Positions 16,964 through 26,215 of a stretch of DNA of 64,000 nucleotides are shown here, in pieces. The notes below the pieces were generated by a model. That model saw only the letters and a program-made list of their open reading frames with translations. It had not been told where the DNA came from and did no database searches. The stretch spans positions 1 through 64,000 of the forward strand of contig CACZGS010000006.1 in NCBI GenBank assembly GCA_902780785.1, given 5' to 3'. The translations under genes and the position numbers were made by a program. This stretch comes from Oscillospiraceae bacterium. Its GTDB lineage: Bacteria; Bacillota; Clostridia; Saccharofermentanales; Saccharofermentanaceae. Position 1 is the stretch's first letter; each line of letters begins with the position of its first letter.

Positions 16964-17950
16964 ATGATCACTTTAAATGACTATTTATATTCGGGAGACA
17001 CCGTGCTGAAGGTCCTCCTTAGATACTCTTCAGACTTAAGGACTGAAGCCATCGGGACGCATAATTCGGTGGATCTGGCTCACAGCAACTTCCTTATACA
17101 GATAATTGAATTGCTTGAACATACTGACTTCCTTACGTCACAGTCCCAAAGGATCAAGGAATTCTATCTTTACATGACTCAGGCATATCCGTTCCTGGCC
17201 TTCACGTTCAAGGGACGCATCAAGTCACTGATAAGGGCCGAAGAGAAGTTCAACGGCTATATCCTTGAATACATCTACAATTACTATAAAGAGCACGGAA
17301 CATACCCTTCAGAGGCCCAGATTAAGAACAATCTCAACTGTTTCAGGGATCTGATCGCATACAGGATCGTTATCTCTCTCCCTTTGTGCCATGTCTCGAA
17401 AGAGGAAGACCTTGAGACACAGGAGATCAGGTATCTTTACGAGATAGCAAATGCGCTTCCCGGTTTCCTTGAAGTAAGAGGATTTACGCCTGAGCTTTCA
17501 GGGTATCCCGATGAATATAATTCGCCTGTCTTAGGCGAGAATGTCCGTTCATATTACAGGGATTATGTTTATACTCCGCGCCTTTCAGGCTACAGATCGA
17601 TGCATATAACCCTCTACGATAACCAGGCAAGGTGTTTTACCGAGATGCAGCTTAGGACAAAGGATATGGACGATTATGCGGAGATCGGCGAGGCCAATCA
17701 CTTCGGTTATGAGAAGAGCCAGGAGGAGAACCGCAGCAAGAGGGACATTATCCCTGAGGGCGAGTGCAAGATCTTCGATGATGCCTATAAGCGCCTGATA
17801 ATGCTTCAGGAGCTTGACCTGTCGGAGATCAAGGTCAATATGTTCAAAGCCTATAACAATCATCTGATCAACGACGGCTGCGGCCTGTTCAGAGGAAGGC
17901 AGATCCTTCCTTTCGAGCATCTGTCCAGATTCCAGAATGACGAAATCTGA
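16964..17950 (+). CDS. Small RelA/SpoT-domain alarmone synthetase
   Basis: 328 residues with one nucleotidyltransferase domain of the RelA/SpoT type and no HD hydrolase, TGS or ACT domain. Motifs in order: GRIKSLI (84-90), RDLIAYRIV (128-136) with the catalytic Asp, YRSMH (210-214) for substrate binding, EMQLRT (227-232) with the catalytic Glu, and AEIGEANHFGYE (239-250). The N-terminal 80 residues are helical and unassigned. Likely makes (p)ppGpp from ATP and GDP/GTP. It resembles long-form small synthetases rather than the ~210-residue RelP/RelQ. It sits alone between the Amt-PII gene and the ATP synthase operon. Confidence 0.8.
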   Translation: MITLNDYLYSGDTVLKVLLRYSSDLRTEAIGTHNSVDLAHSNFLIQIIELLEHTDFLTSQSQRIKEFYLYMTQAYPFLAFTFKGRIKSLIRAEEKFNGYILEYIYNYYKEHGTYPSEAQIKNNLNCFRDLIAYRIVISLPLCHVSKEEDLETQEIRYLYEIANALPGFLEVRGFTPELSGYPDEYNSPVLGENVRSYYRDYVYTPRLSGYRSMHITLYDNQARCFTEMQLRTKDMDDYAEIGEANHFGYEKSQEENRSKRDIIPEGECKIFDDAYKRLIMLQELDLSEIKVNMFKAYNNHLINDGCGLFRGRQILPFEHLSRFQNDEI

Positions 17951-18009
17951 TCTTTTCCCAAATTTTCACGGAAAGTGGTCTTATATATTAATTATTATTA
18001 TTGATGACA

Positions 18010-18015
18010 TATAAT
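18010..18015 (+). promoter_or_regulatory. Candidate -10 of the ATP synthase operon
   Basis: TATAAT about 55 bases before atpB. The upstream segment is a run of ATTATT and no convincing -35 is seen. Confidence 0.4.
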
Positions 18016-18068
18016 GCGTTTAGGCGTAAAATGTCTGTATTCGAAAAAAGGGGCAGGCGATAGATCAT

Positions 18069-18929
18069 ATGTTAATGGCACTAATTACGGCCGGTTCTTG
18101 GCTTTCAGAGTTCTTTGCAGCCTTTGCAGAGAAGTTTGCCGAGCGCTTCAGCACGAATAAGGATATCGGAGCTGAGATCAGCGAAGCCATTATGCAGGTA
18201 CAGATGTACTTCAACGTAGGAGACTATAAGCTCCTGATCACTGATGCGATCATCGTTACCTGGGTAGCCGTCATTGCCATCCTTATCGTTGTCGGTGTTC
18301 TTACAGGCAAGCCTTCCAAGGACTTAAAGCTCACAAAGGGCCAGGCTTTGCTCGTATCCCTTACTGAATTGGTTATCACAACAGCCATGAGCTTCGGCAT
18401 GAACCGCAAGCAGGCTGAGGAAGTTGCCCCCATGATCATGACATTCGGTCTTGTTATCACCGCGTGCAACTCCATTTCATATCTGCATCTTCCGCCGCCG
18501 GCAAAGAATATCGCTTTTGCGATCGGCTGCGCTCTTGCGGCTATCATCTACGTAATCGTCATGACCTTCAAGTTCGTAGGTGCAAAGGGCTTCTGGATCA
18601 CGCTCACGACACCTATCCCGATCATGATCCCTTTCAAGCTCTTAGACTATGTAGTAAAGCCCTTATCGCTTTCACTCCGTTTGTTCGGTAACGTTTTCGC
18701 GGCATTCATATTCATGGAATTCCTCTCGATCTCAGTACCTTTGATCCTGCCGGGCGTTGCAGGCCTCTGGTTCGATATCATCGACGGAATCATCCAGGCT
18801 GTCGTATTCTCATACCTCACGATGTCCTACATCGGCGAGAATGTCGAGACTGTAAATGAATACAACGAACATCCCGAAGAGCACGAGAAAAAGAAGAAAA
18901 CAAAGAAGTCCAAGGCCGTAGCGGCTTGA
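18069..18929 (+). CDS. atpB: F-type ATP synthase subunit a
   Basis: 286 residues with five or six membrane segments. The motif LSLSLRLFGNVFAAFI contains the essential Arg that faces the c-ring. The C-terminal segment with FSYLTMSYIGE is typical of subunit a. The tail is highly charged (EEHEKKKKTKKSK). It forms the ion half-channels of the F0 sector. First gene of an operon atpB-E-F-(H')A-G-D-C. No atpI precedes it. Confidence 0.92.
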   Translation: MLMALITAGSWLSEFFAAFAEKFAERFSTNKDIGAEISEAIMQVQMYFNVGDYKLLITDAIIVTWVAVIAILIVVGVLTGKPSKDLKLTKGQALLVSLTELVITTAMSFGMNRKQAEEVAPMIMTFGLVITACNSISYLHLPPPAKNIAFAIGCALAAIIYVIVMTFKFVGAKGFWITLTTPIPIMIPFKLLDYVVKPLSLSLRLFGNVFAAFIFMEFLSISVPLILPGVAGLWFDIIDGIIQAVVFSYLTMSYIGENVETVNEYNEHPEEHEKKKKTKKSKAVAA

Positions 18930-18967
18930 CGATATAACAACAGGTAAAAATTTTAGGAGGAAAATAT

Positions 18968-19243
18968 ATGAACGGATTAATTATTGCAGCATTACCTATC
19001 ATCGCTGCACTGGAGACAAGAGGAATCGCAGCAATCGCAGCAGCAGTTGCTATTTCCTGCGGTGCGTTCGCTTCAACATTTGCCATGGGCAAGGCAGCAA
19101 GCACAGCTCTTGAGGCAGGAGCAAGACAGCCTGAGGTCATCTCCAAGCTCCAGACAATGCTTCTCCTTTCTATCGTCTTCATCGAGTCAATCGGTATCTA
19201 TTCACTCGTTGTCGCATTCCTTTTGATCTTCACAGTCCAGTAA
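18968..19243 (+). CDS. atpE: F-type ATP synthase subunit c
   Basis: 91 residues forming a two-helix hairpin. The polar loop has ARQPE and the second helix has the ion-binding Glu73 in FIESIGIYSLVV. The sequence is unusual. The Gly-rich GxGxG pattern of helix 1 is replaced by AISCGAFAST, and four extra residues lie between GKA and ARQPE. Ser74 and Tyr78 match Na+-type c subunits, but the usual Gln of helix 1 and the Thr after Ser are missing (Ser and Ile instead), so ion specificity is uncertain. Strong ribosome site AGGAGG, as usual for the multicopy subunit. Confidence 0.9.
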   Translation: MNGLIIAALPIIAALETRGIAAIAAAVAISCGAFASTFAMGKAASTALEAGARQPEVISKLQTMLLLSIVFIESIGIYSLVVAFLLIFTVQ

Positions 19244-19278
19244 AAGGGAAGACTACCTAGTTTAAGGGAGCAAACAGT

Positions 19279-19842
19279 ATGTCATATTTACCGATGCTGC
19301 TATTGGAGGCAGAAGAGTCCAACCTCTTTTCGCCCGATCAGTTTGCAGGATATGCCGTAACAGCCGTAATTACGATAATCAACATCTTGCTTGTATTCAT
19401 CGTCTTCAGGCTGTTCGCATACAAGAAGATATTAAAGCTCATTCACGACCGTCAGCAGGCGCTTGACGCCGAGCTTGACGCTGCCAAGAAGGCCAAGGAA
19501 GAAGCACAGGCTATCGTTGATTCGTCAAAGGAGACGATCGAAGATGCAAAGCGCAAGGGCTCCGAGATCATGGAAGAAGCCAAGGCCAATGCCGATAAGC
19601 AGAGCAAACAGGTCATCGACCAGGCAAATAACGAGGCTCAGCAGATCATTGAGAGAGCCGAGGAAGATGCCGCAAGAATGAAGCGCAATGCTTTCGAGAC
19701 CATGAAGGATGACATTGCAGATCTTTCCGTTCAGATCGCAGGTCACATCATCGGCGATGCAGTTTCCAAAGATGAACTCAGAGAATCCGCTGCAAAGCAC
19801 ACAGAAGAGATCCTCGATAAAGAGGTAGCAAAGAGTGAGTAA
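19279..19842 (+). CDS. atpF: F-type ATP synthase subunit b
   Basis: 187 residues: one membrane segment near the N-terminus (about 27-48), then a long charged helix rich in Ala, Glu, Lys and Gln (about 55-160) that forms the peripheral stalk coiled coil. It links F0 to the catalytic head. The next gene begins with GTG inside the last codons, an eight-base overlap, where a separate delta gene would be expected. Confidence 0.92.
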   Translation: MSYLPMLLLEAEESNLFSPDQFAGYAVTAVITIINILLVFIVFRLFAYKKILKLIHDRQQALDAELDAAKKAKEEAQAIVDSSKETIEDAKRKGSEIMEEAKANADKQSKQVIDQANNEAQQIIERAEEDAARMKRNAFETMKDDIADLSVQIAGHIIGDAVSKDELRESAAKHTEEILDKEVAKSE

Positions 19843-21784
19843 TCCTACTTCTGACAATAAAGAAAACAAGAGCAGAGCAAAAGGTCCGTCCTTAAGGATC
19901 GCGACTGCAGGTGATATCCCTGAAGAAAGACTTGTCAGGGTAGCTGCAAAATTTGCCGAAGTAAACGAGATCGAAGACTACCGTCTCATAATCGAGCAGC
20001 GTGACGATCTCATCGGCGGCTTTGTCATCGATTTCCAGGGAAGCCGTTACGACTATTCCATTAAGGGACAACTCGGCCGTATCGGTTCGTTCATGAAGCA
20101 GACCAGATCTTTTGAAGCACCCGTTGACGGTGACTTTACTAAGGCCGCTTATACCAAAGAGGAATTTCCTTCAACAAAGATCAAGGAAGACCTTGAAGAC
20201 GCGCTCGACAGATTCCCTGAGTCACATAAGATCAGTATCGACAATCTTGAGATCCAGGATCTTACAGATACACAGCTCGACAAGCGCGTAGAGGACGCAT
20301 TCCTTTTCCAGGAGCACAGAGACGAGGTCGGTAAAGTTGCTTCGATCTCCGACGGCGTAGCATCCGTTACGGGCCTTAAGAACTGCATGCTCAACGAGCT
20401 TATCTATTTCGCTTCCGGCGCTACGGGTATTGCCATGAACCTTGAGAAGACCAAGGTCGGCGTAGTCCTCCTTACGGGTGAAGATACCGTAGTCGAGAGC
20501 ATGAGCTGCAAGCGTACCATGACCACATGCTCGGTTCCTGTCGGCATGGGTCTTTTGGGAAGAGTAGTAGACGCTTTGGGCCATCCTATAGACGGCAAGG
20601 GCGTCATCAGATATACGGAGGAAAGACCTGTTGAGTCACCCGCTCCGACGATCATCGAGAGAGCACCGGTAGACACGCCTTTGTTTACTGGCATCACGGC
20701 GATCGACGCGCTTACTCCTATTGGAAGAGGCCAGAGAGAGCTCATTATCGGCGACCGTCAGACAGGTAAGACTTCTATCGCACTTGATACCATCATCAAC
20801 CAGAAGAACGAAGACGTTATCTGCGTTTACGTTCCCATCGGCCAGAAAATGGCCAATATCGTTGCAACAGCAGGTTTGCTCGAAAAGCACGGCGCCATGG
20901 ATTACACGGTAATCGTTGCAGCTTCAGCTTCAGAGTCAGCCGCAATGCAGTACATCGCACCTTTCGCAGCCTGCGCGATTGCAGAGAAGTTCATGTACGA
21001 CTACCATAAGGATGTACTTATCGTTTACGATGACCTCTCCAAGCACGCACAGGCATACAGAGCGATCTCATTGCTCCTCAGAAGACCTCCGGGAAGAGAA
21101 GCTTATCCGGGCGACGTCTTCTATCTGCATTCAAGACTTTTGGAGAGATCCGCAAGGCTTTCAGAAGAGCTTGGCGGAGGCTCGATTACCGCACTTCCTA
21201 TCGTAGAGACACAGGGTAACGATATCTCGGCTTACATCCCGACGAACGTTATCTCCATTACTGACGGTCAGATCTATCTGTCTCCTGAGTTGTTCTTCTC
21301 AGGCCAGAGACCTGCCGTAAACGTGGGACTCTCAGTATCCCGTGTAGGCGGCGCCGCACAGACAAAGGCTGTTAAGAAGGTTGCAGGACCTCTCAGAATC
21401 TCTTTGGCACAGGCACGTGAGATGGCATCCTTCTCGCAGTTCGGTTCTGACCTTGATGAGAATACACAGCTCCAGATCAAGCGTGGTACTGTCCTTAACG
21501 AAGTATTGAAGCAGGAGAGATTCTCACCTCTGACGATGGCTTCCGAAGTCGTTCTGCTTTATTGCGCGACAACGGACAAGTTCAATTTCCTTGCTACTGA
21601 AGACATATTTGAGTTCTATACAGAGCTTATGGGCGAGATCAAGCTCCGTCATCCGAATATCTTCGAAGAACTTACAGACGGAAAGGTATTGACCGACGAG
21701 ATAAGAGCGGAGATCGATACCGCATACAGCGAGTATAAGGAAGCATTCCTCAGGGATCACGAGGAGTACGTAGAGGACTACTGA
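19835..21784 (+). CDS. atpA: ATP synthase alpha subunit with fused delta C-terminal domain
   Basis: 649 residues, about 145 longer than a normal alpha subunit. Residues about 19-89 resemble the C-terminal domain of delta/OSCP, with EDYRLIIEQRDDLIGGFVID and YSIKGQLGRI. A linker (90-138) follows, then a complete alpha subunit from about 139 with VGKVASISDGVASVTGL, Walker A GDRQTGKT (306-313) and PPGREAYPGDVFYLHSRLLE. No separate atpH exists between atpF and this gene, and the helical N-terminal domain of delta, which normally binds the alpha N-termini, is absent. One F1 has three alpha but one delta, so three copies of the delta part would be present. The GTG start overlaps atpF. Confidence 0.9.
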   Translation: MSNPTSDNKENKSRAKGPSLRIATAGDIPEERLVRVAAKFAEVNEIEDYRLIIEQRDDLIGGFVIDFQGSRYDYSIKGQLGRIGSFMKQTRSFEAPVDGDFTKAAYTKEEFPSTKIKEDLEDALDRFPESHKISIDNLEIQDLTDTQLDKRVEDAFLFQEHRDEVGKVASISDGVASVTGLKNCMLNELIYFASGATGIAMNLEKTKVGVVLLTGEDTVVESMSCKRTMTTCSVPVGMGLLGRVVDALGHPIDGKGVIRYTEERPVESPAPTIIERAPVDTPLFTGITAIDALTPIGRGQRELIIGDRQTGKTSIALDTIINQKNEDVICVYVPIGQKMANIVATAGLLEKHGAMDYTVIVAASASESAAMQYIAPFAACAIAEKFMYDYHKDVLIVYDDLSKHAQAYRAISLLLRRPPGREAYPGDVFYLHSRLLERSARLSEELGGGSITALPIVETQGNDISAYIPTNVISITDGQIYLSPELFFSGQRPAVNVGLSVSRVGGAAQTKAVKKVAGPLRISLAQAREMASFSQFGSDLDENTQLQIKRGTVLNEVLKQERFSPLTMASEVVLLYCATTDKFNFLATEDIFEFYTELMGEIKLRHPNIFEELTDGKVLTDEIRAEIDTAYSEYKEAFLRDHEEYVEDY

Positions 21785-21788
21785 TCTT

Positions 21789-22727
21789 ATGGAGAGCTTT
21801 TCTGCAATCAAGAAAAGAATGAAGAGCGTCAATGACATTAGTCAGATGACTAATGCGATGCAGCTTGTCTCCAGCGCGAAAATGAGACGCTCCCAGCTCC
21901 TTCACGAGTCGATGTATCCGTTCTTCCTTTTCTGCGTTGAGTCAATGCAGGAAATGATCCGCAACAACGAGCACCTTGATAACCCGTTCTTTATGCTTGA
22001 ACAGAAGCATGAAGGTGAGACATGGAAGATCGGTTATTACGTTCTTTCCGGTGACCAGGGCCTTGCCGGCGCTTACAACAATAACATGGTAAAGATCACC
22101 GAAGATCACATAAGACAGAAGATCGTGGAGAATTCACAGAAGAATATATCTACGTCTTATGAACTCAATGTTTTCGGACGCCTGGCAAGAGAAAAACTTG
22201 CAAGGTTCGGATATAACGTTAATACCTCGTTCGCGTTCCCTATCTCGGAACCAACCTACAATGACGCACGACAGGTTAGCGCGATCATGAGGAACAGATT
22301 CCTCAAAGATGACTTCGATCTCGTGTATCTTCTTTACACAAGAATGGAATCATCTGTAAAGATGGAACCTGTTGCGTTAAGACTTCTGCCGGTAGATCCC
22401 AAATCCATATCGAGACTCCTTCCGAAGGATGTCTCAGATGCCGGCATGGCTATCCAGAGAGGTAATGAATTAGAGTATTTCCCGAATTCCGATGCGGTAT
22501 TCAACTACCTCATCGATACATATACGAACGCGATGGTATTCGGCGCGATGGTCGATGCTTTTGCAAGCGAGCAAACTGCAAGACTCACCGCCATGGAGAA
22601 TGCAACGGACAACGCCGAAGAAATGATGAAAAAGCTTGAACTCCTGAGCAACCGTGCCCGTCAGGCAAAGATCACGACGGAACTTACGGAGATCGTAAAC
22701 GGTGCCCAGCAGGCAGAGAAGATGTGA
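21789..22727 (+). CDS. atpG: F-type ATP synthase subunit gamma
   Basis: 312 residues, slightly longer than usual. The N-terminal helix has IKKRMKSVNDISQMTNAMQLVSSAKM. The Rossmann part has LSGDQGLAGAYN. The C-terminal helix has ATDNAEEMMKKLELLSNRARQ and ends in ITTELTEIVNGA. It is the central rotor shaft. Four bases separate it from atpA and ten from atpD. Confidence 0.92.
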   Translation: MESFSAIKKRMKSVNDISQMTNAMQLVSSAKMRRSQLLHESMYPFFLFCVESMQEMIRNNEHLDNPFFMLEQKHEGETWKIGYYVLSGDQGLAGAYNNNMVKITEDHIRQKIVENSQKNISTSYELNVFGRLAREKLARFGYNVNTSFAFPISEPTYNDARQVSAIMRNRFLKDDFDLVYLLYTRMESSVKMEPVALRLLPVDPKSISRLLPKDVSDAGMAIQRGNELEYFPNSDAVFNYLIDTYTNAMVFGAMVDAFASEQTARLTAMENATDNAEEMMKKLELLSNRARQAKITTELTEIVNGAQQAEKM

Positions 22728-22734
22728 GGATTAG

Positions 22735-24183
<1,449 letters not shown>

Positions 24184-24192
24184 TCTCTTTAT

Positions 24193-24699
24193 ATGGCAGA
24201 CCACGTATCTCACAAGATCAACCTTCTTATAGTTACCCCTTATGAAGATTTCTTCGAGGGTCAGGTTGACAGCGTCCGTATTCCCACGAGCGACGGTGAG
24301 TTCGGTTTCATGGCAGGACACACTCCGTTTGTTGCTGCTTTGGAGCCAGGTGCATGTGCACTTACTGCCAACGGCAAGACAAGATACTGCATGCTCTCAG
24401 AGGGTTATTGCGAGATAAACGGCATGCTTGCGCTCATCGTGTGCAACTCCGCAGAATGGCCCGAAAACATGCGTCTTAGAAGGATCGTTACTGCATATAA
24501 CAATGCGCTGGAAGAGATCAAGACTCACGTTGACAAGAATGGCAGACCTGTTTTCTCCGAAGACAGCATTGCAAAAGGAAAGCGCGCTCTTGCGAGAATG
24601 AAGTTCATTGAGCGTTACGGTACTGATGCCCAGAGAGAGCGACTTGCTGGCTATAAGAAGACTGATTTCCCTGACGGAAAAGTTCCGAGACTGCAGTAA
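24193..24699 (+). CDS. atpC: F-type ATP synthase subunit epsilon
   Basis: 168 residues. The N-terminal beta-sandwich carries the family pattern IPTSDGEFGFMAGHTPFVAAL. A helical C-terminal part (about 95-168) is somewhat longer than the usual 130-140 residues. It couples rotation and can inhibit ATP hydrolysis. No ribosome site is seen before the ATG, so translation is probably coupled to atpD, nine bases upstream. Its stop codon directly abuts the stop of the opposing FHA gene and no terminator lies between. Confidence 0.9.
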   Translation: MADHVSHKINLLIVTPYEDFFEGQVDSVRIPTSDGEFGFMAGHTPFVAALEPGACALTANGKTRYCMLSEGYCEINGMLALIVCNSAEWPENMRLRRIVTAYNNALEEIKTHVDKNGRPVFSEDSIAKGKRALARMKFIERYGTDAQRERLAGYKKTDFPDGKVPRLQ

Positions 24700-25977
24700 T
24701 CAATTATTCAGTCCAAAACGGAACTCTATATCTCCAAATGCTATCTTCTGTCCGGATTTGATCTCATAAGATCTGCCGTTTTCAACCGGAGAATCTTCTA
24801 TGAATGTTTTCCCGGAGCCCTTAGCAGGTTCTAAGTAGAAAGATCCGTTTGTCTGTCTTATCACCGCATGCAGCGGTGCGATTCCTTGTTCATCCAGGAC
24901 TATATCTGACAGGAAACAATCAGAGCCGACCGTTGTCTTATCCAGATATAGCGAGTAGTTACTGTGTATCTTTTCATTGTCTGAAATCAAAGTAAGTTTG
25001 CCCGTTGTAAGAGGCGTATAAGTATTTACCGACTCCGCATTCTTACTTTCTGATGAGTATTCATCCGGCTGAGAGAGCACGGGATTATCTGAGAACAGAA
25101 TTGAACTTCTCTGTCGTGATTGTTCCTGTGATTCAACTTTCCTGATACCCGCATTTGTCTTCTTCTGATTCAGCATCGTGGTTATGAATATGATCACGGA
25201 AAGCAGGAAGAACAGAATGCAGGGAAGAGGCATCTTACCTAGTATCGAAAGCACTGAAAGTACAGAAGAAAGAACTGCAATAAGCAGATCCTTTTCTGTC
25301 TTTGAAAGCTGCCTTAACGATGCTGGAAGGCCTGTAGTAGCGTGCTTTTCATCCTTTTGAATGTTCATCGAAAAAAGATCGTCTCCGCCGTCGCCTCTTA
25401 TGAGCCCTGCTATCTTTAAGAACATCTCTTCGTTGTTCTCTTTTACGCTGTAAACCAATGCGTTCTTCTCATCATCGGTAATTATGCTCTTGAAGAAATC
25501 GCAGTTAAGTAATTCTTCAAGGCGTGAAGCACCCAAAGAGGATATACAAAGATCTTCAGGATGGCTCTTTACAGGAAGGCAGCACATCTTAACCGAGATG
25601 CCTTCAGGATCGGTAAACATCAAGTTCGGATCGAGAACTAAACATGAAGGAGAGATGAGGTTGTCCAGAAGTTTTGCAAATGCATAAAAAAGGTCCCCGA
25701 CAGATCTGCGCCTCAGACTCAGGTTCTTATTATCTTTTTTGTGTGAGGCGGTTTTCTTACCCGGAGAAAATACGGAAAATTCCGGGTCTGTAAGCTGTAG
25801 ATAACCTGAGAATTCAAAGCAACACATTGCTTCTGTACCGAAATAATCGGTAACAGGCTGAAGATAGAAGTCTGACTTATTTCCGGCAATTACCTCTTCG
25901 GCATAAGCGCATATTTTATCCGGACTGTCGAGCTTTTCTATAGCGTAGTATCCGTAGGGTCCCTTCTTGATCTGCAT
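24700..25977 (-). CDS. FHA-domain membrane protein of the Tad locus
   Basis: 425 residues. The N-terminal part (about 1-195) resembles the DUF6382 domain often found ahead of FHA domains. Two hydrophobic segments lie at about 235-275. The C-terminal 100 residues form an FHA domain with TTVGSDCFLSDIVLDEQGIA, HAVIRQTNGSFYLEPA and a final FGDIEFRFGL strand. FHA domains bind phosphothreonine. Last gene of the Tad-like operon, 50 bases after the pilin gene, so it probably takes part in assembly or regulation of the pilus or secretion apparatus. Confidence 0.8.
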   Translation of the reverse strand: MQIKKGPYGYYAIEKLDSPDKICAYAEEVIAGNKSDFYLQPVTDYFGTEAMCCFEFSGYLQLTDPEFSVFSPGKKTASHKKDNKNLSLRRRSVGDLFYAFAKLLDNLISPSCLVLDPNLMFTDPEGISVKMCCLPVKSHPEDLCISSLGASRLEELLNCDFFKSIITDDEKNALVYSVKENNEEMFLKIAGLIRGDGGDDLFSMNIQKDEKHATTGLPASLRQLSKTEKDLLIAVLSSVLSVLSILGKMPLPCILFFLLSVIIFITTMLNQKKTNAGIRKVESQEQSRQRSSILFSDNPVLSQPDEYSSESKNAESVNTYTPLTTGKLTLISDNEKIHSNYSLYLDKTTVGSDCFLSDIVLDEQGIAPLHAVIRQTNGSFYLEPAKGSGKTFIEDSPVENGRSYEIKSGQKIAFGDIEFRFGLNN

Positions 25978-26027
25978 TTTTATGTTCCTTTATAGATAAC
26001 TCAAAAACTTGTTTTATAGGGGGAGAT

Positions 26028-26201
26028 TCAGAAAGCGGATGCTATCTTTGAATCGTCAAAACAGAAGTTCATAACCTTTTCTCCATATTCCGTAAGACCG
26101 GTCCTGAAGAGCAGAGCCAATGCCACGAGCACCGCGATAATGATAACTATTTCAACGGTTCCCATACCTTTCTTATTCCAACGTTTCTTTCTCTGTCGCA
26201 T
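26028..26201 (-). CDS. Short Flp1-like type IVb pilin
   Basis: 57 residues, too short for ordinary gene finding. A basic N-terminus (MRQRKKRWNKKG) precedes MGTVEIVIIIAVLVALALLF, which matches the class III pilin pattern: processing near Gly, Glu at position 5 of the mature part, then a hydrophobic helix. A short tail with Tyr and a Cys ends the protein. The ribosome site AGGAGG lies seven to ten bases upstream. It sits directly after the TadB-TadC gene, the expected place for a Tad pilin. No prepilin peptidase gene is seen in the window. Confidence 0.8.
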   Translation of the reverse strand: MRQRKKRWNKKGMGTVEIVIIIAVLVALALLFRTGLTEYGEKVMNFCFDDSKIASAF

Positions 26202-26215
26202 AGCCTTTTCCTCCT

